Position numbers and translations under genes: made by a program | The notes under the pieces: model-generated | Told to the model about the DNA's origin: nothing | Databases searched by the model: none | The model's input: only the letters and a program-made list of their open reading frames with translations | Origin: Erodium maritimum | Lineage: Eukaryota; Streptophyta; Magnoliopsida; Geraniales; Geraniaceae | Assembly (NCBI GenBank): GCA_963921825.1 | Contig: OY997595.1 | Coordinates: forward strand, 14,067,228 to 14,131,227 | Length of the DNA: 64,000 nucleotides | Direction: 5' to 3' | Shown here: in pieces, positions 22,401 through 32,614 of the stretch | Numbering within the stretch: the stretch's first letter is position 1 | How the letters are laid out: each line of letters opens with the position of its first letter

Positions 22401-23804
22401 CAGAGACTGGCCAGTTGAAAGATTGAAAGAAGTTACAGTTGCTGATGCATTGAAGCATCCCAACTGGAGTTTGGGGAAAAAGATCACTGTTGATTCTGCT
22501 ACTATGTTTAACAAGGTTTGTTCATTGGTTTAATGGACAACACAAGTGTTACACTGTGTTTTCAATCCTTCTGCAAGCAGCAAGCTCTCCTTTTTTTTCT
22601 TTTTCTTTTACAGGGTCTTGAGGTTATTGAAGCCCACTATCTATATGGAACTGACTATGATGACGTTGACATTGTAATTCACCCAGAGGCTATCATACAT
22701 TCATTGATCGAAACCCAGGTTCAACTCCTACACTATATATTCAAGTTTTGAAGTTTTGGAGTATATTCTTTATTCTCCTTGTAAATCTCTTTTATTTTTC
22801 CACAGGATTCGTCAGTTTTGGGTCAGCTGGGATGGCCCGATATGCGTATACCACTCCTCTACACAATGTCCTGGCCAGAAAGAGTTTATTGCTCTGAAGT
22901 AACCTGGCCTCGCCTCGATCTTTGCAAGTAATCAGACTGTCCCTGCTATATTTATATAATGTCTATAGTAGCATGAGGTTTTTTATCAGTTATGTGTATC
23001 AAGATTTGGGCTTCACTTGCTTATGTAGAAGTAAGAGAGCACCAAACTTACTATATTTATTAGACATAAGTGCTAATCCCTTATGAATGACACCACCTTA
23101 AGAGAAAGTTCCAACAATAGTTGGTAGAAAATAGATAATATAGGTGGGGGAGGTAGGTACCTGGTGGGACTTGAACACTGATCCAAACACTCAAATTTAA
23201 GTGTTTGACCACTTAGACAAATAGCTTTGGGTATAATAGCACAAGGGTTTAGTTAACATGGAGTTGATTCTTTATTACATATAATTTTTGGAACCGATCA
23301 AATTTCAACCGGAGCTCTTCACAAATTGGATGTTGCAGGCTTGGTTCACTTACATTTAGGGCTCCTGACAATGCCAAGTACCCATCCATGGATCTTGCCT
23401 ATGCTGCTGGCCGTGCTGGAGGCACCATGACCGGAGTCCTTAGTGCAGCTAATGAGAAGGCTGTAGAGATGTTTATCGATGAGAAGTAAGTAGTTAACTT
23501 TCTTGTGGATATCAGATATAAGGTCTTGAAACCACAAGTGACTTCCAAATTTTAATCTAAGAGTGTGCTTCTTGAGACGCAGTCCTAGTATCTATGTGAT
23601 GGATTGTCCGCTGATGGCATACATGTTTTTCCTGTTTTCAGGATTAGCTATTTGGATATTTTTAAGGTTGTGGAGCTAACATGTGACAAGCACCGGTCAG
23701 AACTAGTGGCAGAGCCATCTCTTGAGGAGATTATTCACTATGACTTGTGGGCAAGGGACTATGCTGCTAGTTTGCAGATGTCTTCAAGTGCTGTTTTTGC
23801 TTGA
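10334..23804 (+). CDS. DXR: DXR: 1-deoxy-D-xylulose 5-phosphate reductoisomerase, plastidial (12 exons)
   Basis: Exons: 10334-10421, 20787-20980, 21327-21413, 21491-21616, 21726-21788, 21994-22143, 22246-22313, 22404-22515, 22614-22718, 22806-22927, 23339-23485, 23642-23804. They sum to 1425 nt, 474 residues, close to the usual plant length. DXR catalyses the NADPH-dependent conversion of DXP to MEP, the committed step of the plastid isoprenoid route. Residues 1 to about 50 look like a transit peptide, Ser/Thr-rich with few acidic residues, ending near IQCSASAQ. The plant-specific Pro-rich [12 protein letters not shown] follows. The NADPH site [10 protein letters not shown] is at 86-95, NKETLIAGG in the middle, metal-ligand motif PADSEH at 226-231, and the second acidic site in [11 protein letters not shown]. 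Every junction keeps frame and all residues expected of an active enzyme that I could check are present. Intron 1 is about 10.4 kb; intron 6 has a GC donor. Confidence 0.96.
11929..12355. mobile_element. Fold-back MITE with about 150-bp terminal inverted repeats
   Basis: The left arm starts GTAAACTAAAAATGCATACC and the right arm ends with its near-complement (GGTATGCATTTGTAGTTTAC). The match continues for about 150 bp through GTCACGTTTAACCGATGATTACC and AAAATGACGAAAATACCCTCA with few differences. The centre is a short AT-rich loop. There is no coding capacity. Long-arm structure suggests a Mutator-like or fold-back MITE; a clean target duplication was not seen. It shares its inner arm motif with the element at 13214-13638. 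Confidence 0.82.
12843..13021 (-). mobile_element. tRNA-derived SINE inside the CACTA element
   Basis: On the minus strand an internal RNA polymerase III promoter is visible: A box TAGTTGAGTTGG (about 13001-13012) and B box GGTTCGAATCC (12955-12965) at tRNA-like spacing. Between them is CCATGAGG in the anticodon position, resembling tRNA-Met. A GC-rich body follows and ends near a T/A-rich tail at about 12843. The fold does not make a complete tRNA, and there is a non-tRNA body, so this is a SINE rather than a functional tRNA gene. Ends and target duplication are uncertain. Confidence 0.7.
13214..13638. mobile_element. Second fold-back MITE nested in the CACTA element
   Basis: The left arm (ATTACAAATATGTACCC, CTGATACCTACCCAGATG, CTGTTAACTTTTTTCTAAAA) is repeated inverted in the right arm around 13530-13638 over roughly 150 bp. 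The loop holds a TA microsatellite of about 40 bp (13423-13463). The inner arm motif AAAATGACGAAAA followed by a CCCT-rich stretch is shared with the MITE at 11929-12355, so the two are relatives. It is non-coding. Confidence 0.8.
14668..15109. other. AT-rich intron sequence, nothing recognised
   Basis: This is strongly AT-rich DNA between the CACTA element and the LINE tail. The words CCGGCTATCGACCGATGCC (14722-14742) and the GACCGGCCGAT stretch left of the CACTA element (12539-12550) look like two halves of an older element interrupted by the CACTA insertion. I could not define it. Confidence 0.5.
15110..15995 (-). mobile_element. 5'-truncated LINE, RNase H end only, antisense in DXR intron 1
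   Basis: On the minus strand, from 15995 down, it encodes the zinc-binding RVT region ([19 protein letters not shown]), a [15 protein letters not shown] segment and a plant LINE RNase H domain ([15 protein letters not shown], then [12 protein letters not shown] and [17 protein letters not shown]). It ends in a poly(A) tail (T run at 15110-15116 on +). It is the same family as the LINE at 31861-42097, to whose 41210-42097 it corresponds. At least two frame disruptions occur (about 15430 and 15780). It is a typical dead-on-arrival insertion truncated by incomplete reverse transcription. Confidence 0.9.
16425..17428 (+). mobile_element. Polyadenylated non-coding retroposon
   Basis: A block of about 1 kb ends in a run of nine A (17419-17427). 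It is bracketed by near-identical 14-bp repeats, AACTCGAGATGAAT (16412-16425) and AACTCAAGATGAAT (17427-17440), which look like a target-site duplication. The start resembles a plant mRNA leader (AACCCTAAACAATTCTCTC) and the 3' part is GT-rich. No long frame is convincing. It may be a processed pseudogene or a LINE-mobilised non-coding RNA. Confidence 0.5.
17755..19503 (+). mobile_element. RRM-type LINE ORF1 block inserted in the Harbinger element
   Basis: The block is bracketed by the 10-bp direct repeat AAAATTGAAA (17745-17754 and 19504-19513), a plausible target duplication. It holds a broken ORF1 (next entry) and a T-rich 3' end, with no endonuclease or RT. This mirrors the ORF1-only copy at 8463-9954, although the ORF1 families differ (RRM versus DUF4283). 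The right end carries T rather than A, which is unusual for a plus-strand L1-type copy. Confidence 0.55.
17761..19316 (+). pseudogene. LINE ORF1-like protein with RNA-recognition motif, degenerate
   Basis: The first frame (17761-18156) gives a basic N-terminal region rich in Lys and Arg. A new frame (about 18157-18590) shows an [18 protein letters not shown] as RNP2, [10 protein letters not shown] as RNP1, then [20 protein letters not shown]. After this come three 33-bp tandem repeats encoding GKRVDSSAL (18415-18510). A third frame to 19316 is Gly/Pro-rich with [13 protein letters not shown]. Several stops and frame changes make it non-functional. Plant L1-type LINEs with an RRM in ORF1 are known (the BNR-type lineage), which is the best match; a captured host RRM gene is the alternative. 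Confidence 0.65.
19570..19985 (-). pseudogene. PIF/Harbinger transposase N-terminal remnant
   Basis: On the minus strand the segment reads [13 protein letters not shown], then [35 protein letters not shown] and [12 protein letters not shown]. This is the conserved N-terminal pattern of plant Harbinger (HARBI1-like) transposases. At least two in-frame stops occur and the chain ends before the DDE catalytic region, which has been deleted. The AT-rich, leader-like sequence at 19990-20100 is where its promoter would be. It probably descends from an autonomous element that also encoded a Myb-like protein of the kind seen at 56039-57562. Confidence 0.82.
20238..20596. mobile_element. PIF/Harbinger MITE, 359 bp
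   Basis: It starts GAGCATATACAACGG and ends CCATTGTACATGCTC, near-perfect inverse ends, between two TTA trinucleotides (20235-20237, 20597-20599). The left arm is very GC-rich (GGGCCGCGGGACGCGGGCC) and the right arm carries repeated AAGCCTCACAT words. Both features recur in the larger elements at 55655-57877 and 61352-62275, so this is a deletion derivative of that family. It is non-coding. Confidence 0.9.
22144..22145 (+). other. DXR: Non-canonical GC splice donor of DXR intron 6
   Basis: The exon ends TTTCAG and the intron begins gcaagt (22144), with acceptor tttag at 22241-22245. Only this boundary keeps the conserved SAIFQ|CIQG sequence in frame. The rest of the donor (CAG|gcaagt) is the strong consensus normally required by GC-AG introns of the major spliceosome. 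Confidence 0.9.
23085..23235 (-). mobile_element. tRNA-derived SINE in DXR intron 10
   Basis: On the minus strand an A-box-like GTCTAAGTGG (23209-23218) and a B box GTTCAAGTCCC (23166-23176) sit at tRNA-like spacing in the 411-bp intron 10, which is longer than its neighbours. The downstream part is not tRNA-like. The ends were not resolved. A degenerate tRNA gene is the alternative. Confidence 0.55.
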
Positions 23805-24670
23805 CGTTCAACCAGTCCTCATTAGTCGAGGCAGCCATGCCCATGCTCTGGTTTCAACTAAACTCCAAGTATGTTTTTGTTATTATTTGCACTGCTTGTA
23901 TAGTTTCTGGTCGGCATTGAGCAATTGTATCATAAATAAATATTTGGGCATCTTACCACATTTGAAAAAAATATGAACAGAGTGTCATATGCGGATCTTT
24001 GTTTGGTAGGATAAGCTTCAGATTTGTGAACTCAAGTGGTGGTTATGTGATTGCATACCAAAGTTATTGAATTAAGTGGTTGAGTGTTTTGATCTTAGGG
24101 TTACTTATCTTTAGTACCCGTTTTTTATTGGTAACACTCTTTTAGTACCCATGATGTATTGGTAACGCTCTGGACAAAATTTTGGTCAAGTTTATGTAAG
24201 GGGTATTAAATGTTCTGTTATCAATACATAAGGGGTATTAAATGATCTGTGACCAATTCATAAACGATACCAAATGACAGTCACCAAAACGGAGGAATTG
24301 TTATTGAACGTTACAAAGCACAGAGGTGTAAAAGGTATGTTACCAATAGAAAATGAGTACAAAAGGCAATTAACCCTTGATCTTGACATGTTAGTTGATA
24401 TTCAACTCACAGCACCTAATTTCTTTATTGGAGCTTTGTGGGTAAAGTTCGATTTAATCATTTATTTGGCATATTGTTTGGTTGATAGTTTGAAACATTT
24501 TATTAGGTTCGAATTGATTGGTAATGTCTAAGAACATAAATGCAACCTTAATTATTCTTTCTCATCTCCTACCTTGACAAGAAATCAAATGAGTCCAAGG
24601 ACTCAAAACCAAAGTTGAAGTAAGGAAGTAGAGTTAGGCATAGAAGATGCTGATTGTTGATATATATATA
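23805..24670 (+). other. DXR 3' UTR and downstream AT-rich DNA
   Basis: After the TGA at 23802-23804 a candidate poly(A) signal, AATAAATATTT, lies at about 23935, implying a 3' UTR of around 150-200 nt. From 24100 to 24310, repeated phrases of the form TTAGTACCC and TTGGTAAC appear in both orientations (24113-24180 and 24300-24360), probably a small inverted-repeat element. No gene was seen. Confidence 0.45.
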
Positions 24671-27600
24671 TAGGGGGCTATCCATTGAAAACTAAAAACA
24701 TACTATAAACTCTTTCAAAAAAAAAACATACTATAAACTAAAAACTATTTCTGTCCATCAGATTTAAAGAGATCCAAGGACTCAGAATTTTTGTCACAAA
24801 AAATGTATATTATATACTTAAAAAAGAAAGGGGCAGATTGGGAAATAAATATTGCTCTTCCTTCTCCTCGCAATTTGAAAACTAAATTATTCTTATTTGT
24901 GTGCAAGTTTTTGGTAACCAACATGTTAACTACTTTTAACTGCAAGAAAGCAACTATTCTAATATTTTTAAATTTATATATCACCCACGGTATTTATATT
25001 ATTTTATTTTCATGTTGTTTCCATATTATTTATGTGCTATATTTTCATAATAAAATTAATTGTATTATAAAACTTTATAAATTGTTTCATTGTTTGTAAG
25101 GTAATATTTATGTATAGTGTGTCAGATGTGCTTCTTTTCTTTTCTTATTTGAAAATGTACCATTAGAAATATGAAGCATCTATTTAACTATTTTAAAACA
25201 ATAAGCATTAGAACCTGCAGGATCACAATATAACTCACAAATTTAAATAATGGAAAAGGAAACATAACAAAAAGGAATATATGAATAGAAAACAAGTTTT
25301 TAATGTATAAATGGAATACAAGTTTGTGCATCATTACATTTTGAACTCTGAAATAATGACCCAAACATTCTATAAACTAAAAACATAACAAACAGGAAAT
25401 AATGGAACTTTAAGCATATCAATTTGAAACATTGTCATAAAAAATAAGAAACGTTTTTCATTGTTGCTCTCATGTTTCACTTCTTGATCCTTAATCCCCT
25501 CACCACTGCTATCATGCTACATGTACTGATTCATCGGTTGAACAGTACTTTGAATTTGATGGTCTCTCTTGTTTTGCTGCACATTGCAAAGAATTCAATT
25601 GAGAGGGGAAAAATGGTGAGTTTTATATCAAACAATGTTCAATGAGTTGTATATGTAATTATAACATGCAGTATTTAATTTTTATACCAAACATGTTGCA
25701 TGTATTTATGAAAATACAGAGACAATGAACCATACGTGTGTGAACATTGAAACATTAGTACATGGTTTTCAAAAATTCAAAAGTCACAAATTTAAATAAC
25801 TGATGTTCTAAATTCATTTGACTGTTATAACTTTGAAATAATTAGACAGAAATAAAGACTTAGTGTCACAAATCTACCCCGAACAAAGAACATCATCTAA
25901 TGTTTCATAAACAACACACTAATATTTCATGGCCAGAACACTGTACTAAAATAATGTTTGGAAACCATTGATCTCTCTTGCATTAACCCTAACCGGCATC
26001 ATCTAAAACAATGAAACAGAATAAATCACACAGCAAACACATGCATGAAACCCGTGAACACAATGGTTCAAAATAATGAAATCACGAGAAAATCAGAAGC
26101 AAACAAAAATGGGTGAATCGTGTCCATATAGGAAATAGAAAAAAGTTGCTTGATCTCACCGGAGAGAACGAATCCCTCATCAGAGCCTAAGGCTGGTATG
26201 ATCGCGGAGCAGACGAGTGGGAAAGGAGGAAGCTAGAGGATGAAAGGGGAGCACATCGCTCGATCTCGCCGGAGAAGACGAAGCTCTCATCATCGCCGTC
26301 TGATCTCGCCGGAGAATAAGGTGGGGGTGCCCACGGTAGTGGCGATTCACAACGAGTGCTTGGCCTGAAAAGATGCCACGGTGCAATGGACTCGTCGATT
26401 ACAGATCGGAGTGATTTTGTCTCCGGTTGGGGTGGTTCGGCGTGAGAGCTAGATGATAGGTGAGAGAGAGAACAAAAAGTTGAAAGGACGTGTGAGAGAG
26501 AAGGGTGGATTGATGTAGTTAAAAGACAAATGTACCCTTTTGTCTTGTAAATTTACATTAATGAAATCAGAAAAATATGTAATTACAATAAATGCCATGA
26601 TCAATCTCAGCCCTCTATATATACCATCATATGGCTGATATTGATTTTCAATTTATAGTGAAACTATTGGTTTGTAGTTGATAATAAACTATTGATTTAA
26701 TAGAAACTAGGGACTAATTATGGTCATAAGATTAGAATAAATGGATGAATGAGATTAAACATGCCATTAATGACATAGATGTAAATAAATAAAAATTTAA
26801 ATACATTTTAGACATTGTAAATGGAAAGATAAAATCTTATTTTATACTACACAGTTACTGTAAAGGCACTGTAACGCTACTATAGGAAATTAATTGTTTC
26901 ATTTGGATGCGCTGAATGTTTCATTTGTTGTTTTCATATCTGGATAAAGTGTTTCATTTGGTGGAACTAAATGTTTCATATCCAAATTTCAGATTTGATT
27001 TTGGTGAATTTTAATGTTGTTGAACCCCGTCCATTTCATTTGACATAACCCATTGTTTCATTTAATTAAACGGAATGTTTGATTCGGTTTTCATTCTCAT
27101 TCGTTTGAACCCATTATTTTATCTTCCTAAATTTCGAGTTTCATTTGACAGAATTCATTATTTCATTTGGAAGAACTCACTAGTTCATTTGGCGTAACTG
27201 ATTGTTTCACCTTGTAAAATCAAGTATTTCATTTGATAAAACTCATTGTTTCATTTCTCTAGTCTTGATGTTTCATTTCCACGAAAAATACAAAACGGTA
27301 ATCTCTAGATGAACATTACAAATTAAGCTTTAAAATCACGTAATCTCTAGATGAACACGAAGTTTTAAACCATTCATCTTCTGTTTCATTTTAACAAACA
27401 CCTTAATAGAAACTCCAAAAATTGACTAAATTAGATCAAAACTCATTATTGCATTTCTTTGGTCTTGATGTTTCATTTCCTGAAAAAAAAAATACAAAAC
27501 AGTGACCTCCAGATGAATATTACAGACTAAGCTTTAAAATCATGTAATCTCAAGATGAGCACTTCTTGCAGGAAGATTCAAACTAATCAGCCTCTGTTTC

Positions 27601-28533
27601 ATTCCAACAAACACAAATCTTAAAATCATGTAATCTGCAGATGAACACAACAAAAACAAAGTGTTTACATCTCAAATTCTTACAGGACCATGCAATTTAA
27701 TTCTTATCCATCAAACCAACAACTTCAGTTACGACGTGTTGATTAACTAGTCACTGTGATCATCACATATTGATATCAAAAGTTATATTGGTTTTAAATG
27801 GATTACAACGAGAATTTGATTGTAAACAGCCAAAAATGAAACCACATTACCGATAAAAAAATCACTTTGCTCTACAATTATGTCCAACCCAAATCTTATT
27901 TTACAAACAAAATCAGGACAATGTGCAGGGGAGCAATCAACGTACGTGAAGATCTAAGAAGAAGGGAACTTTTAGTCGAACCGTGAGATGCTCGTCACCG
28001 CGAGGATCGAGCCCTGACGCCGACTGGGGATGGAAACGGTGGCGGCGCTTCCTGTGTGACGGGCTCAGGCGGCGGCTCTACTTCCCGATCTGGTGAAACT
28101 CACCAGTGACCCACGGCTATGGAGAGGCACGATTATGGCGAGGTTGCGGTGGATTGATGATGATCTTCTTCACAGATCAACAAACGATCGTGTAGCCGGA
28201 GATGCAGCAACGTCTTCCTCACGTAGGACTCCAACAACGACGACATGGTTTTGATGAGAGAAGTTCTGAGTTTAGAGAAGAATAGAATGGATGAAAATGA
28301 GAATAGGAGATGTTGGGAGGTTGTGACAATAGGGTTAGGTAAATTTAGGTGATAAAATGACCAATATGTCCACTAATGCGTATGAAAAGTCAAATCAGAA
28401 AATGAAAGTAAAGAAAATTACAATTTATGCCATTATTTATGCATTTAATCTTATCCATCCAAATGTGTCTATTCAATAGTCACGATTTATCCCTAGTTTG
28501 TATTGGAGGTAGTGGTTTTCAATAGATAGTATA
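24671..28533. mobile_element. Block of TA-flanked, non-coding inverted-repeat elements (probably two nested)
   Basis: The left end, a TATATATATA run followed by GGGGGCTATCCATTGAAAAC, is matched by the inverse of GTTTTCAATAGATAG plus a TATATATA run at 28509-28533. A second inverted match joins 26640-26780 (CTAGGGACTAATTATGGTCA) to 28380-28500, suggesting one element inside another. Each has a GC-rich island (26150-26470 and 27950-28260) with words such as GATCTCGCCGGAGAAGACGA, in AT-rich DNA. No protein was recognised. A degenerate array of TTTCATTTGG words occupies 26890-27290. Superfamily unknown; Mutator-like is possible. Confidence 0.45.
26895..27290. repeat. Degenerate tandem array of a 22-24-bp TTTCATTTG unit
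   Basis: About a dozen units of the form TTTCATTTGGTGGAACTAAATG follow each other with drifting sequence, keeping TTTCATTTG and a following AACTCATTG-like half. Further single copies (CTGTTTCATTTTAACAAAC) occur to 27600, and inverse copies (ATGAAAC) at 25400-26150. This looks like a subterminal motif array of a transposon rather than a satellite. Confidence 0.6.
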
Positions 28534-30242
28534 TATATATATATGGGCACTTTCAAGTGTTATCAACCCTTATGTTGTTACATGTTACAAAAATCTAGAC
28601 CATTGAATTTTAAAATCCAATGGTTATAGATTTTCAGCCACAGTTATCTATAAATTAAATAGAAAAAACACCAAGAGGGTAGTTTGGTAACTCTATATCC
28701 TCTATTTTTATTACTGCAGATTTTTTTTACTACCCACATCTGATTTTTTTTAATTGAAGTTTTAATTCAAAATTTCAATTGTTTCACAGTTTATAAATTA
28801 CAGAAATATACCTTAAAGTTACATTTCTAAAGTTACAGAATTATAACCTGAAAATTACAAATTTATAAATTACAAATATATACCCTAAAATTAGAAATTT
28901 ATACCTAACAGTTACAAATTTCTAAGTTATAGAACTATACAAATAATAACAGAATTATAACATGAAAGTCACAAGTTTACACATGGAAGTTACAGAATTA
29001 AAAACATTCCTAAAAGACTAGGAAATCAATTACAAAATACTAAACAAAATGTTACACAAAAATACACTAAAGGTTACAAAAAAAACTACCCAAAATGTTA
29101 CAAAATACTAAAGTTTAAATCATACAACTTTAAACACCCATTACAAAAAATTTCACTTTTAACTTTAAACACCCATTACAAAAAATTACACTTTTGTTTA
29201 CAAAAGTGCAAAAAATTACACTGAAGTTTACAAGCGGTGGTCACTGTTGGGCAAGGCCGGATCTGCAGGCTCCCGGCCGAGGTTGAGCTGCACCGTGTTT
29301 GATGGCGGCAGCACGACAGTTGCTTCACTGCAAAAACTGAGAAGCGATGGAGGTCGGAGATCCGGAAAGTGCTCAGATCTGCGGCGACCTTACTCAGATC
29401 TGCGGCGACCTTACTCAGATCTGCGGCGACCTTACCCAGATCCAACGCTGGAGAAGATGAAGACAGAATCGGATCCAGCCATGTCGGTGGTGGCGAGCTC
29501 GATGGAAATCACGAAGGAAGGACTCAGTTTTGTGGCTTTACCGGTCGGAGATTCGAAGCTTTCAACGATGGATCTCCCTTCGCCTGAGACTCGATCTGCA
29601 CGGTGAGTAGCAGCGCCGCTTCTCTCTCTCAGTTCGTGCACCGGCGAGAGGATCGGAGGAGGGGCTATGGACCAGAACGGTGGCGGCGGTCGCTGATGAA
29701 GAAGACGACCTCTTCAGTCCTCACGGCGATGACCCAACTCCGATGAAGAAGACGAGTTCGTGAAGCGTGAAGCTCGTGGCCGGGGAAATCAAGGCTGAGA
29801 AGAACCACCGCGTGCTTGGAGAAGCTCGGTCCGCCTATGCTTGGAGAAGCTCGTTCTACCGCCCCCACAGATCGACGAACCACCGTGTCGCGGCTATAGC
29901 GTGATCCTTTATGAACGGAGCTGTAGATCTGATGGAGGCTGTGGCTGTGGCTACAGATCGGGTGGAGGGAGGACACAGAACTGTGTGGTGAAAGAAGAGA
30001 GGGACGAAATGAGGGGAGAGAAGGGGTTAGCTAGGTTAGGTAAAAGGGTTATTAAAATTACATTAATACCCCTTTGTAATGTAAAATGACGACAATAAAA
30101 TTATATTTGGTTTTATTTAGAGCTATATGTCATTATCATCTTGATCATCGATTTCAATTGATCTAAAGGTCAAAAACACTGTAACAAGTAACAAATTAAG
30201 AAATAAGTAACACTTGAAAATGTACCTATATATATATATATG
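28534..30242. mobile_element. TA-flanked inverted-repeat element with TTACAAA motif array and GC-rich island
   Basis: The left end GGGCACTTTCAAGTGTTA is the imperfect inverse of TAACACTTGAAAATGTACC at the right end. The similarity extends about 80 bp inward, including CTTGTTACTTGTTAC against its inverse. Both ends abut TATATATATA runs. Inside, 28780-29200 is dense in GTTACAAA/GTTACAGAATT words. An island at 29225-29990 is GC-rich and includes three 21-bp tandem repeats (CAGATCTGCGGCGACCTTACT, 29376-29440). No domain was recognised in any frame; a captured gene fragment is possible. Confidence 0.5.
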
Positions 30243-31109
30243 ACAACCTATGTTATTATGGATGTATATGAATATTTAGTTTGATAACTGAATTTTAGAT
30301 TATGATGCCAATATAAAATAAATCTTAAAAAACTTTCATTTCCAACACCCTGTATATTTTTATCCTTTGCCACTTTCATGAGTAACTGACTGTCAAAATG
30401 AAAACCGGAAGTTTTGTACTAAAATCGATTATGATGGAAGGCGAGGCTTTTCATTCATATCAATAGATAGACCAATATACTGCATGTATTAGTAGTTTCC
30501 CCTTCTTTTTTATGTTTAAGCCAGTTCTTGCTTGAATTGCTTTTTTCTATGTTGGCCGATCATAACTTTTATGACACTTGTCTATACTACGTGGCTCAAA
30601 CTAAAATATAATTTATTATATCATTTTACCACTCGAAATGCCAAAAAAAAAAACTCATTACTAGTAATCAAGTTGCTATACGAAGTTTCTTTTATATAGA
30701 CATAATTCATATGAGTTTTCTTACTTTTTGTTCATGCAATTATTTTGGAATATAAGAATCTTTTGGTTCTTTTGGAACAAAACCAACTTTGATTATAAGG
30801 TTTAATATGCTTTCTATTTATCTGTTTTTTCGTATCCAAGGAATAATATCTTTTCTTTCACCTGGCCTCTTACGCTTTTGATGTGTATTAGAGGACTCAA
30901 CTATTACTTTTGTAGTAATAATAAATTTTGCAAGTTTTTGACATCATTTATATATAAACTTGTTATATATGATGTGTTTACAAATGCGCCAAACATTTGA
31001 TTTCCAGTATTCTATAAATGCACTACATTTTTATTTTACATTACGATGTGCATGAGTGTAGATGAGAAAATATTTATTTTCCAAGAAATTTCATGTTTAA
31101 TCCTGCAAG
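30243..31109. other. AT-rich intergenic DNA, nothing recognised
   Basis: Low-complexity AT-rich sequence without open frames or repeats that I could define. It may be degraded retrotransposon sequence continuous with the copia fragment that follows. Confidence 0.5.
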
Positions 31110-31335
31110 CTTAATCTTTTCACTTAGAGGTAAAAATGTTGTGTCATCAAAATGATAGTCTACAAATCTTGTAGTAACCAAATCAACCGTCAGGGACTCA
31201 AGATACTTGATAATAGATGACGAATCAAAACCAACATAAACCCTCAATCATTATTGGGGTCCCATTTTTAATGTGTTGAGTGGGTGCAATAGGAACTTGC
31301 ATAACACATCCAAAAGTTCGTAAATAAGGCGAGAT
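31110..31335 (-). pseudogene. Ty1/copia integrase-region fragment
   Basis: On the minus strand the translation (with frame changes) reads FGCVMQVPIAPTQH, then a KMGP-like segment, VGFDSSSIIKYLESLTVDL and RFVDYHFDDTTF. This is the characteristic plant copia stretch following the integrase core. Stops and indels are frequent and no RT or LTR is attached. It is an old fragment, extended to about 31560 by unassignable sequence. Confidence 0.72.
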
Positions 31336-32353
31336 TTGCAACGTAGCCTCGATGGGATTCATGACCGCGTATGAACAGAGTGGATTTCAGGAAGGACTCA
31401 CCCTTTGGCGCTGATTGGAGCCTGCTTCGATTCCCTCGTTTCTCGCCGAAATAGGTCATTAGTATCCAAGGTTGCAGGAATCCATGATATTAAGGATTCA
31501 ACAACTGATTGATTCTGATGGTCGTCCTCAGTACCATAAGGGGTGTTTAAGGTGGCCAATGGTCGGAGATTTTCACAGTAACAAATTTCTATATAAGTTT
31601 GAGTAAAATAAGCAATATATGATCACGTAAAATGTGGTTTTGACGGAGTATACGAAGTTACCATATATGCTTAAACTTGTTGAACCCATGGTTTTATGTC
31701 TACAATTCCTTATAAAGCATGTAAAAGAAATCAGGTTTATTTTTTAATGTCAGTTACCGACTTGTCATTAATTTCCTTGCATTTCGTTTGTTTTACAACC
31801 AAATGTCTTTTATTTAATAAAAATAAGTGTAATCGCACACACTAATACTAATATTAACAAATACGAATATCATATATCATAACGATCATATTTAGGAGAA
31901 GGAAACCTTCGCCGGCCCTAGCCTTGGCGATCGTACGGGAGGACGTCGATGATCGAACGATGACCGGCTTCTCCAACGTGCTTCACGGGCGTCGTCCTCA
32001 CGGCGTCTTCGTGGTCAGATCTGGTTCTCCGTAGAGATCTTCTGATTTTGTCTGCCTTGTGGTTTAGAGTGGTCTTGGGGGAAGGAACCGAGGACGGGGA
32101 TCGCCAATCATTGAAGGTGTACCGGTGGGTGTGGTGGAGGCTGTGGAGTGCGATCAAGAGGACTGGGCATGACCGGCGACCCGGAGAGGGATTGCGATCG
32201 GTGTGTACTCTCTTTGTATCTCTGTTTTGGGTGTTGGCCGGGAGATCTCGATCTGTGTGGTCAGTGCGTGGGTCTTCGGTTGTTCCCTGGTGGTGACCTT
32301 GTGGTAGGTAGATAGAATTCCTGAGCGAACGGTGCGGTGTAGAACAAAGTTCG

Positions 32354-32614
32354 ATGCGGTTCCTGTCTTGGAATTGTAGGGGCTTAGGGAAGCTAGCTAC
32401 GGTAGAGTACCTGAAAGGGGTTATTCACCGGAGAAAGCCGCAGGTCATATTCTTGAGTGAGACACTTGCGAGGAAAGGAGAAGTAGACAGTTTGACATTG
32501 AAAACAGGTCTCGCGCGGGGTTGTGAGGTCCCGGATGAGGGGCATAAAGGGGGTCTCATCCTCGTGTGGGAGGCGGGGATCGTGATCACGAAGATCGGGA
32601 GTGACGACAGATTA
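32354..32614 (+). pseudogene. LINE endonuclease, N-terminal piece (before the LTR insertion)
   Basis: From the ATG at 32354 it reads MRFLSWNCRGLGK, the start of the apurinic endonuclease-like domain that nicks the target for LINE integration. PQVIFLSETLARKGEVD carries the conserved catalytic Glu motif (LSET), and GGLILVWEAG follows. The frame is cut at 32614 by the minus-strand LTR. Coding resumes in the same frame at 38280, after the LTR and its target duplication. Confidence 0.9.

Noticed and set aside
29247-29606. Possible gene in the GC-rich island
   Set aside because: No recognised domain, short frames on both strands, and a 21-bp repeat produces most of the apparent periodic peptide.
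24657-30242. Helitron interpretation of the TA-flanked block
   Set aside because: Inverted ends are present and no 3' CTRR hairpin or Rep/helicase was seen; a terminal-inverted-repeat element fits better.
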